Assembly: GCF_900113695.1 (NCBI RefSeq)
Contig: NZ_FOQH01000007.1
Span: 338,140-402,139, forward strand
Origin: Albimonas pacifica
GTDB lineage: Bacteria > Pseudomonadota > Alphaproteobacteria > Rhodobacterales > Rhodobacteraceae
Reading direction: 5' to 3'
DNA length: 64,000 nucleotides
Shown: piece after piece, positions 9,551 through 17,640 of the stretch
How the letters are laid out: every line of letters starts with the position of its first letter
Numbering within the stretch: position 1 is the stretch's first letter
Notes under the pieces: model-generated
The model's database searches: none
Told to the model about the DNA's origin: nothing
Seen by the model: the letters and a program-made list of their open reading frames with translations, nothing else
Program-made: the position numbers and the translations under genes

Positions 9551-10456
9551 ATGAAAGGCTTCGCGGAGCTGGACGCGGCGATCGCGGTGGCCCGCCGGGG
9601 CAGCTTCCGCGCCGCGGCCGTGGACCTCGACATGTCCACCACCGCGCTCAGCCACGCGGTGGCGCGGCTGGAGGGGCGGCTGGGGGTGCGCCTGTTCAAC
9701 CGCACCACCCGCTCCGTCGCCCCGACCGAGGCCGGCCGCGCCCTGGTCGCCCGCGCCGCCCCCGCCCTGCAGGAGCTGCGCGAGGCGATGGAGGCGGCGC
9801 GCGCCCAGGGGGCCGCCCCCTCCGGCACGCTGCGCATCAACAGCGCCCCCGGCGCGGCGCGGGAGATGCTGGACCCCCTGGCGCTGGAGTTCCTGCGCCG
9901 CCACCCGCAGATGCGCCTCGACATCGTCACCGAGGGGCGGCTGGTCGACATCGTGGCCGAGGGCTTCGACCTGGGCGTGCGGCCCGCCGACCTGGCGCCG
10001 GCCGAGATGATCGCGACGCCCTTCGGCCGCCCGCTGCGCCACGCGGTCGTGGCCTCGCCCGACTACCTCGCCGGGCGCACGCCGCCGCGGATCCCCCAGG
10101 ACCTGCTCGCCCATCCCTGCATCCGGGTGCGGCTGCCCAACGGCGCGCTCTACCGCTGGGCCTTCGAGAAGGCGGGCGAGCGCCTGGCGCTGGAGGTCGA
10201 CGGGCCGCTGACGGTGGACGAGGCGGGGCTCGCCCGGCGCGCCGCGCTGGCGGGGGTGGGCATCGGCTACCTTCATGCCTTCGAGGTGGAGGAGGCGCTC
10301 GCCTCCGGCCGGCTGGTCCGCCTGCTCGAGGACTGGACGCCGGAGCTGCCGGGGCTGCGCCTCTACCACCCCGGGCGGCGCAACCCCTCGGCCGGGCTGC
10401 GCGCGTTCCTGGACCTGGCGCGGGAGCTGGCGGCGGGGCGGGCGCCGGGCGCCTGA
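9551..10456 (+). CDS. LysR-family transcriptional regulator
   Basis: 301-residue LysR-type regulator. The N-terminal winged helix-turn-helix reads GSFRAAAVDLDMSTTALSHAVARLEGRLGVRLFNRTTRSVAPTEAG in short conserved blocks, followed by a periplasmic-binding-like effector domain (from about residue 90; PSGTLRINS onward). The ATG at 9551 is preceded by GAAGGAA. It is divergent from the NTF2-like/SDR operon with a 127-bp gap, the classic arrangement for a LysR protein and its target. The effector is unknown. Confidence 0.93.
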   Translation: MKGFAELDAAIAVARRGSFRAAAVDLDMSTTALSHAVARLEGRLGVRLFNRTTRSVAPTEAGRALVARAAPALQELREAMEAARAQGAAPSGTLRINSAPGAAREMLDPLALEFLRRHPQMRLDIVTEGRLVDIVAEGFDLGVRPADLAPAEMIATPFGRPLRHAVVASPDYLAGRTPPRIPQDLLAHPCIRVRLPNGALYRWAFEKAGERLALEVDGPLTVDEAGLARRAALAGVGIGYLHAFEVEEALASGRLVRLLEDWTPELPGLRLYHPGRRNPSAGLRAFLDLARELAAGRAPGA

Positions 10457-10493
10457 GGCGGGGCGCCCGCGCCGGGCGGCGGCGGGGGCCGGC

Positions 10494-10970
10494 TCAGAAG
10501 TCCAGGCGGCCGTTCTCCTTGACCTCCTTCATCACGAAGAAGGTCCGCGTCTGGCGCACGCCGGGCAGCGCGATCAGCTTGCGGCCGTGCAGCCTGTTGA
10601 AGTCGGCCATGTCGCGCACCCGGATTTTGAGCAGGTAGTCGAAGTCGCCCGCCACCAGGTTGCAGTCGACGACCTCCCTGAGGTCGAGCACCGCCTTTTC
10701 GAAGGCCGCGAAGTCCTCGGGCGTCGAGCGATCCAGCACCACGCCCACCATCACCAGCGAGCCCAGCCCCACCGCCGCGGGGTCCACCAGGGCCCGGACC
10801 TCGGCGATGCAGCCGGCCGCGAACAGGCGCTGCGTGCGCCGGTGGCAGGTGGCGGGGCTGACGTTCACGCGGGCGGCCAGTTCGGCGTTGCTCAGCCGCC
10901 CCTCGGCATGCAGGTGGCGCAGGATCCGCAGGTCGATTCGGTCCAGTCCGGGTGTGGAAGATTCTTCCAT
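10494..10970 (-). CDS. Lrp/AsnC-family transcriptional regulator
   Basis: 158-residue feast/famine regulator. The N-terminal helix-turn-helix (LDRIDLRILRHLHAEGRLSNAELAARVNVSPATCHRRTQRL) is recognisable in pieces, and the C-terminal RAM ligand-binding domain has the usual VVDCNLVAGDFDYLLKIRVRD core. Proteins of this type bind amino acids and control amino-acid metabolism or transport. It is convergent with the LysR gene and divergent from the second exported hydrolase with a 224-bp gap, so that hydrolase is a possible target; there is no neighbouring amino-acid gene. Confidence 0.93.
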   Translation of the reverse strand: MEESSTPGLDRIDLRILRHLHAEGRLSNAELAARVNVSPATCHRRTQRLFAAGCIAEVRALVDPAAVGLGSLVMVGVVLDRSTPEDFAAFEKAVLDLREVVDCNLVAGDFDYLLKIRVRDMADFNRLHGRKLIALPGVRQTRTFFVMKEVKENGRLDF

Positions 10971-11194
10971 TTGATTCTCGCTTTATGAGGCGATGCGCGC
11001 GCTATGCTAATCCGTCTGCATCTTTCCGGCAAATTCGGACCCCGACTTCGAGAGCACCTTTCCGGCTCGCCGCAGTAGGTTCCTCGCCACGAACCCCGCC
11101 GCGCCGGGCCTGACCGGAGGGCGGGGGATCGGGAGGGGAGGCGCGGTCGCGCGTCTCCCGCAGAGCGGCGCGCGGCGCCATCGGAGAGACGAGA

Positions 11195-11965
11195 ATGACC
11201 CTCAAGCGGATGTCCCTGTTCTCGGCCGGCGCCCTGCTGGCCGCCGCCTTCGCCGCCGCCTCGCCGGCCCGGGCCGAGCCGGTCGGCAACGTCGTGATCG
11301 TGCACGGCGCGCTGGCCGACGGCTCCGGCTGGCGACGGGTGCACGACCTGCTCGCGGCCCGCGGCTTCACGGTGACGGTGGTGCAGCCGCCGATGACCTC
11401 GCTGGCGGACGACGTCCGCGCGGCCCGGCGCGTGCTCGACCTGCGGGACGGGCCCTCGGTGCTGGTGGGCCACAGCTACGGCGGCATGATCGTCACCGAG
11501 GCGGGGCGGCACGACGCCGTCGCGGGCCTCGTCTACGTCGCCGCCTTCCAGCCCGACGAGGGCGAGACCCTGCTCGCGCTCGCCACCGGCACGCCCCCGG
11601 CGACCGCCGGCATCAAGGCGACGGCGGACGGGTTCCTCTACCTCGACCCCGCGGTCTTCGCCGCGGATTTCGCGGGCGACCTGCCGGCGGAGGAGGCGGC
11701 GTTCATGGCCCGCTCGCAGGTGATGCCCGCGGCCGTGGCCTTCGAGACGCCGGTCGGCGCCCCCGCCTGGGCGAGCCGGCCGAGCTGGGCGCTGATCCCC
11801 ACCGAGGACCGCGCCATCAACCCCGAGCTGATGCGGCGGATGGCCGAGCGGGCCGGCAGCGTCACGGTCGAGGTCCCCGGCAGCCACGCCGTCTTCGCCT
11901 CCCGGCCCGAGGCGGTCGCGGACCTGATCGAGGCCGCCGCCGCCGCCCTGGCTCCGGCCGACTGA
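11195..11965 (+). CDS. exported alpha/beta hydrolase, paralog of the gene at 3756-4520
   Basis: 256-residue serine hydrolase with a Sec signal peptide (cleavage probably after ASPARA near residue 27). The HGALADGSGW oxyanion motif, nucleophile elbow GHSYGG (Ser about residue 94) and C-terminal His in PGSHAVF are all present. Organisation and many blocks (DGPSVLVGHSYGG, GLVYVAAFQPDEGET) match the hydrolase at 3756-4520, so the two arose by duplication. GAGA precedes the ATG. It is divergent from an Lrp/AsnC regulator. Substrate unknown; the family includes esterases and haloperoxidase-like enzymes. Confidence 0.88.
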   Translation: MTLKRMSLFSAGALLAAAFAAASPARAEPVGNVVIVHGALADGSGWRRVHDLLAARGFTVTVVQPPMTSLADDVRAARRVLDLRDGPSVLVGHSYGGMIVTEAGRHDAVAGLVYVAAFQPDEGETLLALATGTPPATAGIKATADGFLYLDPAVFAADFAGDLPAEEAAFMARSQVMPAAVAFETPVGAPAWASRPSWALIPTEDRAINPELMRRMAERAGSVTVEVPGSHAVFASRPEAVADLIEAAAAALAPAD

Positions 11966-12185
11966 GCCCCCCCCGCGCCCGCCCCGATCCGGGATGCTCG
12001 TCGCGCCCGGGAAACGGGCGCGCGCGGGCCGAACTCCGCGGGGGCCGCGAGGCCCCCGCCGGGCCGCCCCCGCGACGGGCGCGCCCCGTCCCACCGACGT
12101 CGTCCAGGCGACGTCGTCCCGCCGACGTCCCCGCTCCCGCCGCGCGCCGGCATCCCGCCCGCCCCAGCTTCAGGAGGTTTCCCCG

Positions 12186-12560
12186 ATGGCCGACGACCTG
12201 CCGTTCCCAGCGCGATCCCCGCGCCGCGCCGCGCCCTCGCCGCGGCGCCCGCCGGACCTGCTCGACCTCCTCGCCCTGCGCCCGGCCCGCCGCGGGCCGC
12301 AGGGGACCGGCGCCGCGCCGGGCTGCGGGATGGAGGCGGCCGGCGCCCCGGGACCGGGGAGCGCCATGGGCGCCGGCCTCCGCTCCGGGCTTCGCCGGCT
12401 GGGCGCGGGGCTCGGGGCGCTGATGGGCGCCCTGGCGCGGGAGGGACGGCGGCGGCGCTGCATCGGCCAGCTCCAGCGGCTCGACGACCGGCATCTGCGC
12501 GACCTCGGCATCGAGGACCGCAGCGCCATCGAGACGCTGGTCCGGGAGGGCCGCCTCTGA
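12186..12560 (+). CDS. DUF1127 protein with long N-terminal extension
   Basis: 124-residue protein whose last 40 residues match the DUF1127 (YjiS-like) pattern: basic stretch, then LQRLDDRHLRDLGIEDRSAIE. Small DUF1127 proteins in Alphaproteobacteria are linked to RNA turnover and to phosphate/carbon metabolism. Most are 45-75 residues; here a Pro/Ala/Arg/Gly-rich, probably disordered 80-residue extension precedes the domain. A near-perfect ribosome binding site, AGGAGGT, supports the ATG at 12186 rather than any upstream start. It stands alone after the hydrolase, 220 bp downstream. Confidence 0.8.
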   Translation: MADDLPFPARSPRRAAPSPRRPPDLLDLLALRPARRGPQGTGAAPGCGMEAAGAPGPGSAMGAGLRSGLRRLGAGLGALMGALAREGRRRRCIGQLQRLDDRHLRDLGIEDRSAIETLVREGRL

Positions 12561-12640
12561 CGCGCCCGCCGGCGTTCGGAGCGGCGGGCGCAGGCCCCCC
12601 CCTCCCGGCGTGCCCCCCCCGGCCGCCCGGCGACGCCCTC

Positions 12641-14008
12641 TCAGCCCATGTAGAGCTGGGTGGAGAGGGCGTTGGCCAGGTGGCCGAGGGTCTCGTGCAG
12701 CCGTTCGCGGGGGAGGGAGCCGCCGAGGCAGATGCGCATCTTCTCCTCGGGCGCGCCCAGCACCGTGAAGGCGTCCGAAGGCATCAGGCCGAGCTGGCGG
12801 CGGGCCATGCGCACCGCCACGTCGGCCCGGCTCACCCCCTGGGGCAGGCTCAGCCAGAGGTTGAAGGCGTTGGGCGCGGCGGCGAAGTCGAAGCCGGCCA
12901 GCGCCTCGGCGGCGATCTGCTGGCGGGCGGCGGTCTCGGCGCGGATGAAGCGGCGGATGGCGTCGGCGGTGCCGTCCTCGATCCACTGCGTGGTCAGCGC
13001 CATCGAGAGGGGCGAGGGCATCACCGACAGCGCCTTCACCGTCTGCGCGAGGTGCAGGGCGCAGCGCGGCGTCGGCGCGATGGTGTAGGCCAGGCGCAGC
13101 CCCGCGCCGATGCACTTGGCCAGCCCCCCGATGTGCCAGGTCAGCTCCGGCGCATGAACCGCCAGCGGCGCGGGCGCGCGGGCGGGGATGAAGCCGTAGG
13201 CGTCGTCCTCGATCAGGGTCAGCTCGCGGTCCAGCAGCACCCGCGCCAGCGCCAGGCGGCGGGTCTCGGGCACGGTCAGGGTGGTGGGGTTCTGCAGGGT
13301 CGGGTTGAGGTAGAGCGCCTTGGGCGCATGGGCCGCGATCGCGGCCTCCAGCGCCTCGGGGATCACGCCGTCGGCGTCCATCTCGACGCCGACCAGGCGC
13401 AGGCGCAGGCGGGCGGCGATGTTGCGCAGGCCGGGGTAGGTGATCGCCTCGCACAGGACCGCGTCGCCGGGCTTCGCGATCAGCGACAGGATCGCGGCCA
13501 TGGTGGCATGCGCCCCGGGGGTGACGGCCACGCGCTCCATCGCCGGGACCATGCCGCGCATGCTCAGCCACAGCGAGGCGGCGGTGCGGTCGCGCTCCGA
13601 GCCCACCGGCGACTGGTAGCGCAGCAGGTCGACGAGGTTGGCCGAGACGTAGCCCAGCCCCTCCTTCATCCGGCGCAGCAGGTCCGGGTCGGTCGGCTCG
13701 GGAGGCATGTTCATAGACAGGTCTTCGTCGCGGGCGCGGGCGCGGTCGGGCGCGGCGCGGGCGACGGCGCCCTTCACGAAGGTGCCGCGGCCGACATGGC
13801 TTTCGACATGGCCGCGGGCCTGCGCCTCGGAATAGGCGCGGCTGACGGTGGTGAAGTCGATGCCGAGGCTCGCCGCCAGCCGGCGCTGCGGCGGCAGGCG
13901 GGCGCCGTCGGCGAGCCGGCCGGCGGCGATGTCGCGCGCGATGGCGTCGGCGATGGCGAGATAGCGCGGCTTGCCCTCGTCGAGCGCCGTCAGGGTCCAT
14001 TCGGTCAT
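12641..14008 (-). CDS. MocR-type regulator (GntR helix-turn-helix fused to aminotransferase fold)
   Basis: 455-residue transcription factor of the MocR subfamily. An N-terminal GntR winged helix-turn-helix (residues 10-75; GARLPPQRRLAASLGIDFTTVSRAY) is fused to a class-I aminotransferase-like domain that normally binds PLP. The PLP-Lys candidate is in WHIGGLAKCIGAGLRLAY, and YLNPTLQNPT and IEDDAYGF match the aminotransferase core. MocR proteins usually control a neighbouring, often divergent, operon. Here that is the Nit1C cluster, and a perfect palindrome lies between them, so I infer it is the Nit1C regulator. A ligand related to cyanide or nitrile assimilation is possible but not shown. 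Confidence 0.9.
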   Translation of the reverse strand: MTEWTLTALDEGKPRYLAIADAIARDIAAGRLADGARLPPQRRLAASLGIDFTTVSRAYSEAQARGHVESHVGRGTFVKGAVARAAPDRARARDEDLSMNMPPEPTDPDLLRRMKEGLGYVSANLVDLLRYQSPVGSERDRTAASLWLSMRGMVPAMERVAVTPGAHATMAAILSLIAKPGDAVLCEAITYPGLRNIAARLRLRLVGVEMDADGVIPEALEAAIAAHAPKALYLNPTLQNPTTLTVPETRRLALARVLLDRELTLIEDDAYGFIPARAPAPLAVHAPELTWHIGGLAKCIGAGLRLAYTIAPTPRCALHLAQTVKALSVMPSPLSMALTTQWIEDGTADAIRRFIRAETAARQQIAAEALAGFDFAAAPNAFNLWLSLPQGVSRADVAVRMARRQLGLMPSDAFTVLGAPEEKMRICLGGSLPRERLHETLGHLANALSTQLYMG

Positions 14009-14211
14009 CGGTCTCCCCCCGGTCTGCGGCCCGGTCTACGACGACGGATCGGCGAATTGAAGCCCGAATGTATGGATCGGATCCGAATCGCCCCGGCCGG
14101 AGCGCTGGGTGACGATTCCGGGCCCGAGGGGCGCCCGGGCGCCGCTTCGATGGGCGCCGGGCACGAATTCCCGCTCTATTTCGAGGCAGAATCCTTGAGC
14201 GTCGCAACTTT

Positions 14212-14249
14212 ATTGTATGCATATTGCACTGCCTGTTGATGCATACAAT
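14212..14249. promoter_or_regulatory. perfect inverted repeat between the MocR gene and the Nit1C operon
   Basis: Arms ATTGTATGCAT (14212-14222) and ATGCATACAAT (14239-14249) are exact complements with a 16-base spacer and 27-bp centre-to-centre distance, about two and a half helical turns. Each arm also contains the self-complementary octamer TATGCATA or its truncated form. The AT-rich TGTATNCAT-like half sites look like GntR-family operators. It lies 47 bp before the first Nit1C start and 204 bp from the MocR start, so it is a good candidate binding site for the MocR protein. Confidence 0.65.
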
Positions 14250-14295
14250 CCGTCAGGCGCTCCTGTGGTCGAACCGAACGCAAGGAGGGCAGCAC

Positions 14296-14778
14296 ATGCC
14301 GGCGGTCACGCAGGAAGCGCACAAGGACGGGGATTTCTTCGTCGACTACGAGGAGAAGGTCTTCGAGGACGTGAAGGCCGACGAGGGCGAGAAGGCGCTC
14401 GTCACCTTCCATACGGTGGCCTTCGAGGGCTCGATCGGGCTGGTCAACATTCTCAATGCAATCCGCCTCAATCGGAAGGGCTACGAGACCTCGATCCTGC
14501 TCTACGGCCCGGGCGTCACGCTGGGCATCCAGCGCGGTTTTCCGACGCTGGGCGACGAGGCCTTCCCCGGCCACCAGAACTTCGCGGTGAACCTCAAGAA
14601 GTTCATGGGCGAGGGCGGCAAGGTCTTCGCCTGCCGCTTCGCGCTGCAGGCCCTCTACGGCCATGGCGAGCCGTCGCTGCTGCCGGGCATCGTCCCGATC
14701 GCGCCGCAGGACGTGCTCGACTGCATCCTTCTGCACAAGAAGGCGAACGCGGTGATCCTCGACACGTGGACGGTCTGA
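14296..14778 (+). CDS. MSMEG_0572/Sll0783-family nitrogen starvation response protein
   Basis: First gene of the Nit1C cluster. The 160-residue protein belongs to the MSMEG_0572 family (Sll0783 of Synechocystis), a marker of these clusters whose biochemical role is not established; in Synechocystis the gene is induced by nitrogen starvation. No membrane segment or signal peptide is visible. Blocks such as [36 protein letters not shown] and [16 protein letters not shown] fit a DsrE-like small alpha/beta fold, which is my inference. Start at 14296 is fixed by AAGGAGGG seven bases upstream; an in-frame ATG at 14239 would lie inside the operator and is rejected. The stop codon overlaps the first unit of a hairpin-repeat array. 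Confidence 0.92.
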   Translation: MPAVTQEAHKDGDFFVDYEEKVFEDVKADEGEKALVTFHTVAFEGSIGLVNILNAIRLNRKGYETSILLYGPGVTLGIQRGFPTLGDEAFPGHQNFAVNLKKFMGEGGKVFACRFALQALYGHGEPSLLPGIVPIAPQDVLDCILLHKKANAVILDTWTV

Positions 14779-14956
14779 GCGGCCTCCGCCGCTCGGGGAC
14801 GGTGTGAGCGGCCTCCGCCGCTCGGGGACGGTGTGAGCGGCCTCCGCCGCTCGGGGACCGTCTGAGCGGCCTCCGCCGCCCCGGCGACGGTTTGAGCGGC
14901 CTCCGCCGCTCGTGGAACGGTTTGAGCGGCCTCCGCCGCTCGGGGGACCGTCTGAA
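14777..14956 (+). repeat. six tandem 29-30-bp repeats, each with a perfect GC hairpin
   Basis: Six head-to-tail copies begin at 14777, 14806, 14835, 14864, 14894 and 14924, followed by a partial seventh. Each contains GAGCGGC-CTCC-GCCGCTC, a 7-bp stem with a 4-base loop; only the fourth copy has a mismatch, in its right arm. The linker GGGGACGGTGTGA is variable, and its TGTGA/TCTGA matches the end of the upstream gene (GGACGGTCTGA), including its stop. The array therefore looks like repeated duplication of the 3' end of that gene. It fills most of the 240-bp space between Nit1C genes 1 and 2, where it could stabilise the upstream RNA, attenuate transcription or adjust relative expression. Confidence 0.9.
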
Positions 14957-15018
14957 CGCGTCCACCCCGCCGCCGGGCGTCCGGCCCGGCGGCCCCTCCT
15001 TCACCGAGGCGAAGACCG

Positions 15019-15993
15019 ATGCGAACCGACACGATACGCGCCGCCGCCGTGCAGATCGCGCCCGATCTTTCGGGCCGCGCCGGCACGATCCAGCGGGTCC
15101 TGAACGCCATCGAGGAGGCCGCCGGCCGCGGCGCGCAGCTCGTCGTCTTCCCCGAGACCTTCGTCCCCTACTACCCCTATTTCAGCTTCATCCTGCCCCC
15201 CGTGCAACAGGGCGCGCCCCACCTGAAGCTGACCGAGGAGGCCGTCGTCGTCCCCTCGCCCGAGACCGAGGCCGTCGCCGCCGCCGCCCGCCGCCATGCC
15301 TGCGTGGTGGTGCTGGGGGTGAACGAGCGCGACCACGGCTCGCTCTACAACGCCCAGCTGATCTTCGACGCCGACGGAACCCTGGCCCTCAAGCGCCGCA
15401 AGATCACGCCGACCTATCATGAGCGCATGGTCTGGGGTCAGGGCGACGGCGCCGGGCTGAAGGTCGTCGACACCGCCGTCGGCCGCCTCGGCGCGCTGGC
15501 CTGCTGGGAGCACTACAACCCGCTCGCCCGCTACGCGCTGATGACCCAGCACGAGGAGATCCACGCCAGCCACTTCCCCGGCTCCCTCGTCGGCCCGATC
15601 TTCGGCGAGCAGATCGAGGTGACCATGCGCCACCACGCGCTGGAATCCGGCTGCTTCGTGGTCAACGCCACCGGCTGGCTGAGCGAGGCGCAGATCGCCT
15701 CGATCCACCCCGACCCGGCGCTTCAGAAGGGCATCCGCGACGGCTGCATGACCTGCATCGTCTCGCCCGAGGGCCGGCACCTCGCCCCGCCCCTGACCGA
15801 GGGCGAGGGCATGGTGATCGCCGACCTCGACATGCGGCTGATCGCCAAGCGCAAGCGGATGATGGACAGCGTCGGCCACTACGCGCGGCCGGAGCTGCTG
15901 AGCCTCAACCACGACGCCCGCCCGACCGCGACCCGGCACGAACGGGCCGCCCCCCTCCCCGAAGCCCTTGAAGCGGAGCCGCAGGATGTCTGA
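15019..15993 (+). CDS. Nit6803-family aliphatic nitrilase (Nit1C)
   Basis: Carbon-nitrogen hydrolase that converts nitriles to carboxylic acids and ammonia. The Glu-Lys-Cys triad is Glu46 in [14 protein letters not shown], Lys128 in [20 protein letters not shown], and Cys162 in [16 protein letters not shown]. These blocks are characteristic of the cyanobacterial Nit6803 branch. At 324 residues it is full length, cytosolic. In Pseudomonas, Nit1C nitrilases are needed for growth on cyanide, probably acting on organic cyano compounds. Start ATG at 15019 follows GAGGCGAAG. Its 3' end overlaps the radical SAM gene by 8 bp, so the pair is coupled, while the 5' side is separated from gene 1 by the hairpin array. 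Confidence 0.96.
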   Translation: MRTDTIRAAAVQIAPDLSGRAGTIQRVLNAIEEAAGRGAQLVVFPETFVPYYPYFSFILPPVQQGAPHLKLTEEAVVVPSPETEAVAAAARRHACVVVLGVNERDHGSLYNAQLIFDADGTLALKRRKITPTYHERMVWGQGDGAGLKVVDTAVGRLGALACWEHYNPLARYALMTQHEEIHASHFPGSLVGPIFGEQIEVTMRHHALESGCFVVNATGWLSEAQIASIHPDPALQKGIRDGCMTCIVSPEGRHLAPPLTEGEGMVIADLDMRLIAKRKRMMDSVGHYARPELLSLNHDARPTATRHERAAPLPEALEAEPQDV

Positions 15994-17092
15994 GCATTCC
16001 AGCCTCATCAACGCGTTGCAGACCCACGGCCTGCGCCTCGTCGATCCCCGCGCGGGGCATGAGAGCCGCCGCGGCGGCGCCGGCCCCTCGGACCACAAGG
16101 CGGTGACGATCGGGGAGACCACGGTGATGGTCCCCGTCCACACCGCCCCCAGCTTCGAGAGCCCGTTCCTGGCCGAGGCGCCCGACGCCGCCGGCCGCTC
16201 CCGCCTGACCCGCGACGGGCGCGAGGTGGCGACGCTGCGCTTCCCCGCCCGGCCGCGCTTCTACGACCTGAAGACCGCGGACGGCGTGCCCTATTCCCAC
16301 ATCGCCACGCTGCATTCGCGCGACGTGCTGGCCACCACCGTCCTGCAGACCTGCATCCGCTACGAGAGCCGCAAGAAGACCTGCCAGTTCTGCGCCATCG
16401 GCCAGAGCCTCGCGGCCGGGCGCACCATCGCCCGCAAGACGCCCGCGCAGCTGGCCGAGGTGGCGAAGGCCGCCGTGGAGCTCGACGGGGTCAGGCACAT
16501 GGTCCTGACCACCGGCACCCCGCCCGGCAAGGACCGCGGCGCCGCCGTGCTGGCCGAGAGCGCCGCCGCCATCAAGGCCGCCGTCGACCTCCCCCTGCAG
16601 GGCCAGTGCGAGCCGCCGGAGGACGACGCCTGGCACCAGCGCATGTTCGACGCCGGCATCGACACGCTGGGCATGCACCTCGAGGCGGTGACGCCCGAGG
16701 TCCGCGCCCGGATCATGCCCGGCAAGGCCTCGGTGCCGCTGGAGAAGTATTTTTCGAGCTTCGAGGCGGCGGTGAAGGTGTTCGGCCGCGGGCAGGTGTC
16801 GACCTACATCCTCGCGGGGCTTGGCGACACGGCCGAGGACATCCTGGCGATGGGCGAGAAGCTCTGCGCCATGGGGGTCTATCCGTTCGTGGTGCCCTTC
16901 GTCCCGATCTCCGGCACGCCCCTGGAAAGCCACCCGGCGCCGGACGGCGCCTTCATGGCCTCGATCCTCGCGCCGCTGGGGCGGATGATCGCGCAGGCCG
17001 GCATCCGCTCGGCCGACATGAAGGCGGGCTGCGGCAAGTGCGGGGCGTGCTCGGCCCTCTCGACCTACGAGAAGCTGGGGGTCCCGGCATGA
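15986..17092 (+). CDS. MSMEG_0568-family radical SAM protein (Nit1C)
   Basis: Radical S-adenosylmethionine enzyme specific to Nit1C clusters (Sll0785 family), reaction unknown. The iron-sulfur cysteines are in [15 protein letters not shown], spaced C-x9-C-x2-C rather than the usual C-x3-C-x2-C; I cannot say whether this spacing is normal for the family. A second cysteine group near the C-terminus, GCGKCGAC (C-x2-C-x2-C), could hold an auxiliary cluster. The 368-residue protein starts at ATG 15986, which overlaps the nitrilase stop by 8 bp; an in-frame TTG 18 bp upstream is less likely. The 3' end overlaps the next gene by 4 bp. Confidence 0.93.
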   Translation: MSEHSSLINALQTHGLRLVDPRAGHESRRGGAGPSDHKAVTIGETTVMVPVHTAPSFESPFLAEAPDAAGRSRLTRDGREVATLRFPARPRFYDLKTADGVPYSHIATLHSRDVLATTVLQTCIRYESRKKTCQFCAIGQSLAAGRTIARKTPAQLAEVAKAAVELDGVRHMVLTTGTPPGKDRGAAVLAESAAAIKAAVDLPLQGQCEPPEDDAWHQRMFDAGIDTLGMHLEAVTPEVRARIMPGKASVPLEKYFSSFEAAVKVFGRGQVSTYILAGLGDTAEDILAMGEKLCAMGVYPFVVPFVPISGTPLESHPAPDGAFMASILAPLGRMIAQAGIRSADMKAGCGKCGACSALSTYEKLGVPA

Positions 17093-17640
17093 TCGAGATC
17101 GAGCCCCGCGCCTTCCGCTGCCCCGGCTTTCACGTCCGCGCCGCCTCGACCCGGTTCGAGGCGCAGGGGGCCGAGGCCCTGCGCGCCCGCGTCTTCGTCG
17201 AGGAGCAGCGCATCTTCCAGGTCCACGACCGCGACGAGATCGACCTGATCGCCACCCATCTCGTCGCCCTCTCGACCTACGCCCACGAGGCCGACCAGGT
17301 GGTCGGAACCGTGCGCATCCACGAAGAGGCGCCGGGCCTGTGGTGGGGCTCGCGCCTCGCCGTCGACCGGGGGTTCCGGAACGTGGGCGGGCTGGGGGTG
17401 GAGCTGATCCGCCTCGCCGTCTCCACCGCCAACGCGCGGGGCTGCGGGCGGTTCCTCGCCCATGTGCAGATGCAGAACGTCCCCCTGTTCGAGCGTCTGC
17501 GCTGGCGTCCGCTGGAGGAAGTCGCCTTCCACGGCGCCCCCCACATGCGCATGGAGGCCGAGCTGTCCGCCTACCCCCCCTGCGCCGATCCCGAAGCCGG
17601 CTGGTATCTGCGGGCGCGGGCGCGGGAGGGGGCGAGATGA
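17089..17640 (+). CDS. MSMEG_0567/Sll0786-family N-acetyltransferase (Nit1C)
   Basis: GNAT-fold protein of the MSMEG_0567/Sll0786 family, the usual Nit1C acetyltransferase; acceptor unknown. The 183 residues contain ALRARVFVEEQRIF at the N-terminal strand-helix, VVGTVRIHEE, the SRLAVDRGFRNVGGLGVELIRLAV acetyl-CoA loop region, and a final FERLRWRPLEEVAFHGAPHMRM block. It overlaps the radical SAM gene and the AIR-synthase-like gene by 4 bp each (ATGA), so it is translationally coupled on both sides. In some relatives it is fused to the AIR-synthase-like protein, which fits direct cooperation. Confidence 0.93.
   Translation: MIEIEPRAFRCPGFHVRAASTRFEAQGAEALRARVFVEEQRIFQVHDRDEIDLIATHLVALSTYAHEADQVVGTVRIHEEAPGLWWGSRLAVDRGFRNVGGLGVELIRLAVSTANARGCGRFLAHVQMQNVPLFERLRWRPLEEVAFHGAPHMRMEAELSAYPPCADPEAGWYLRARAREGAR

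Noticed and set aside
14239..14295. In-frame ATG upstream of the first Nit1C gene
   Set aside because: It lies inside the operator palindrome and has no ribosome binding site, whereas ATG 14296 has AAGGAGGG and matches the family N-terminus.
14777..14956. CRISPR array
   Set aside because: The six repeats follow each other with essentially no unique spacers, and there are no cas genes; it is a tandem hairpin repeat. No CRISPR array was seen anywhere in the window.
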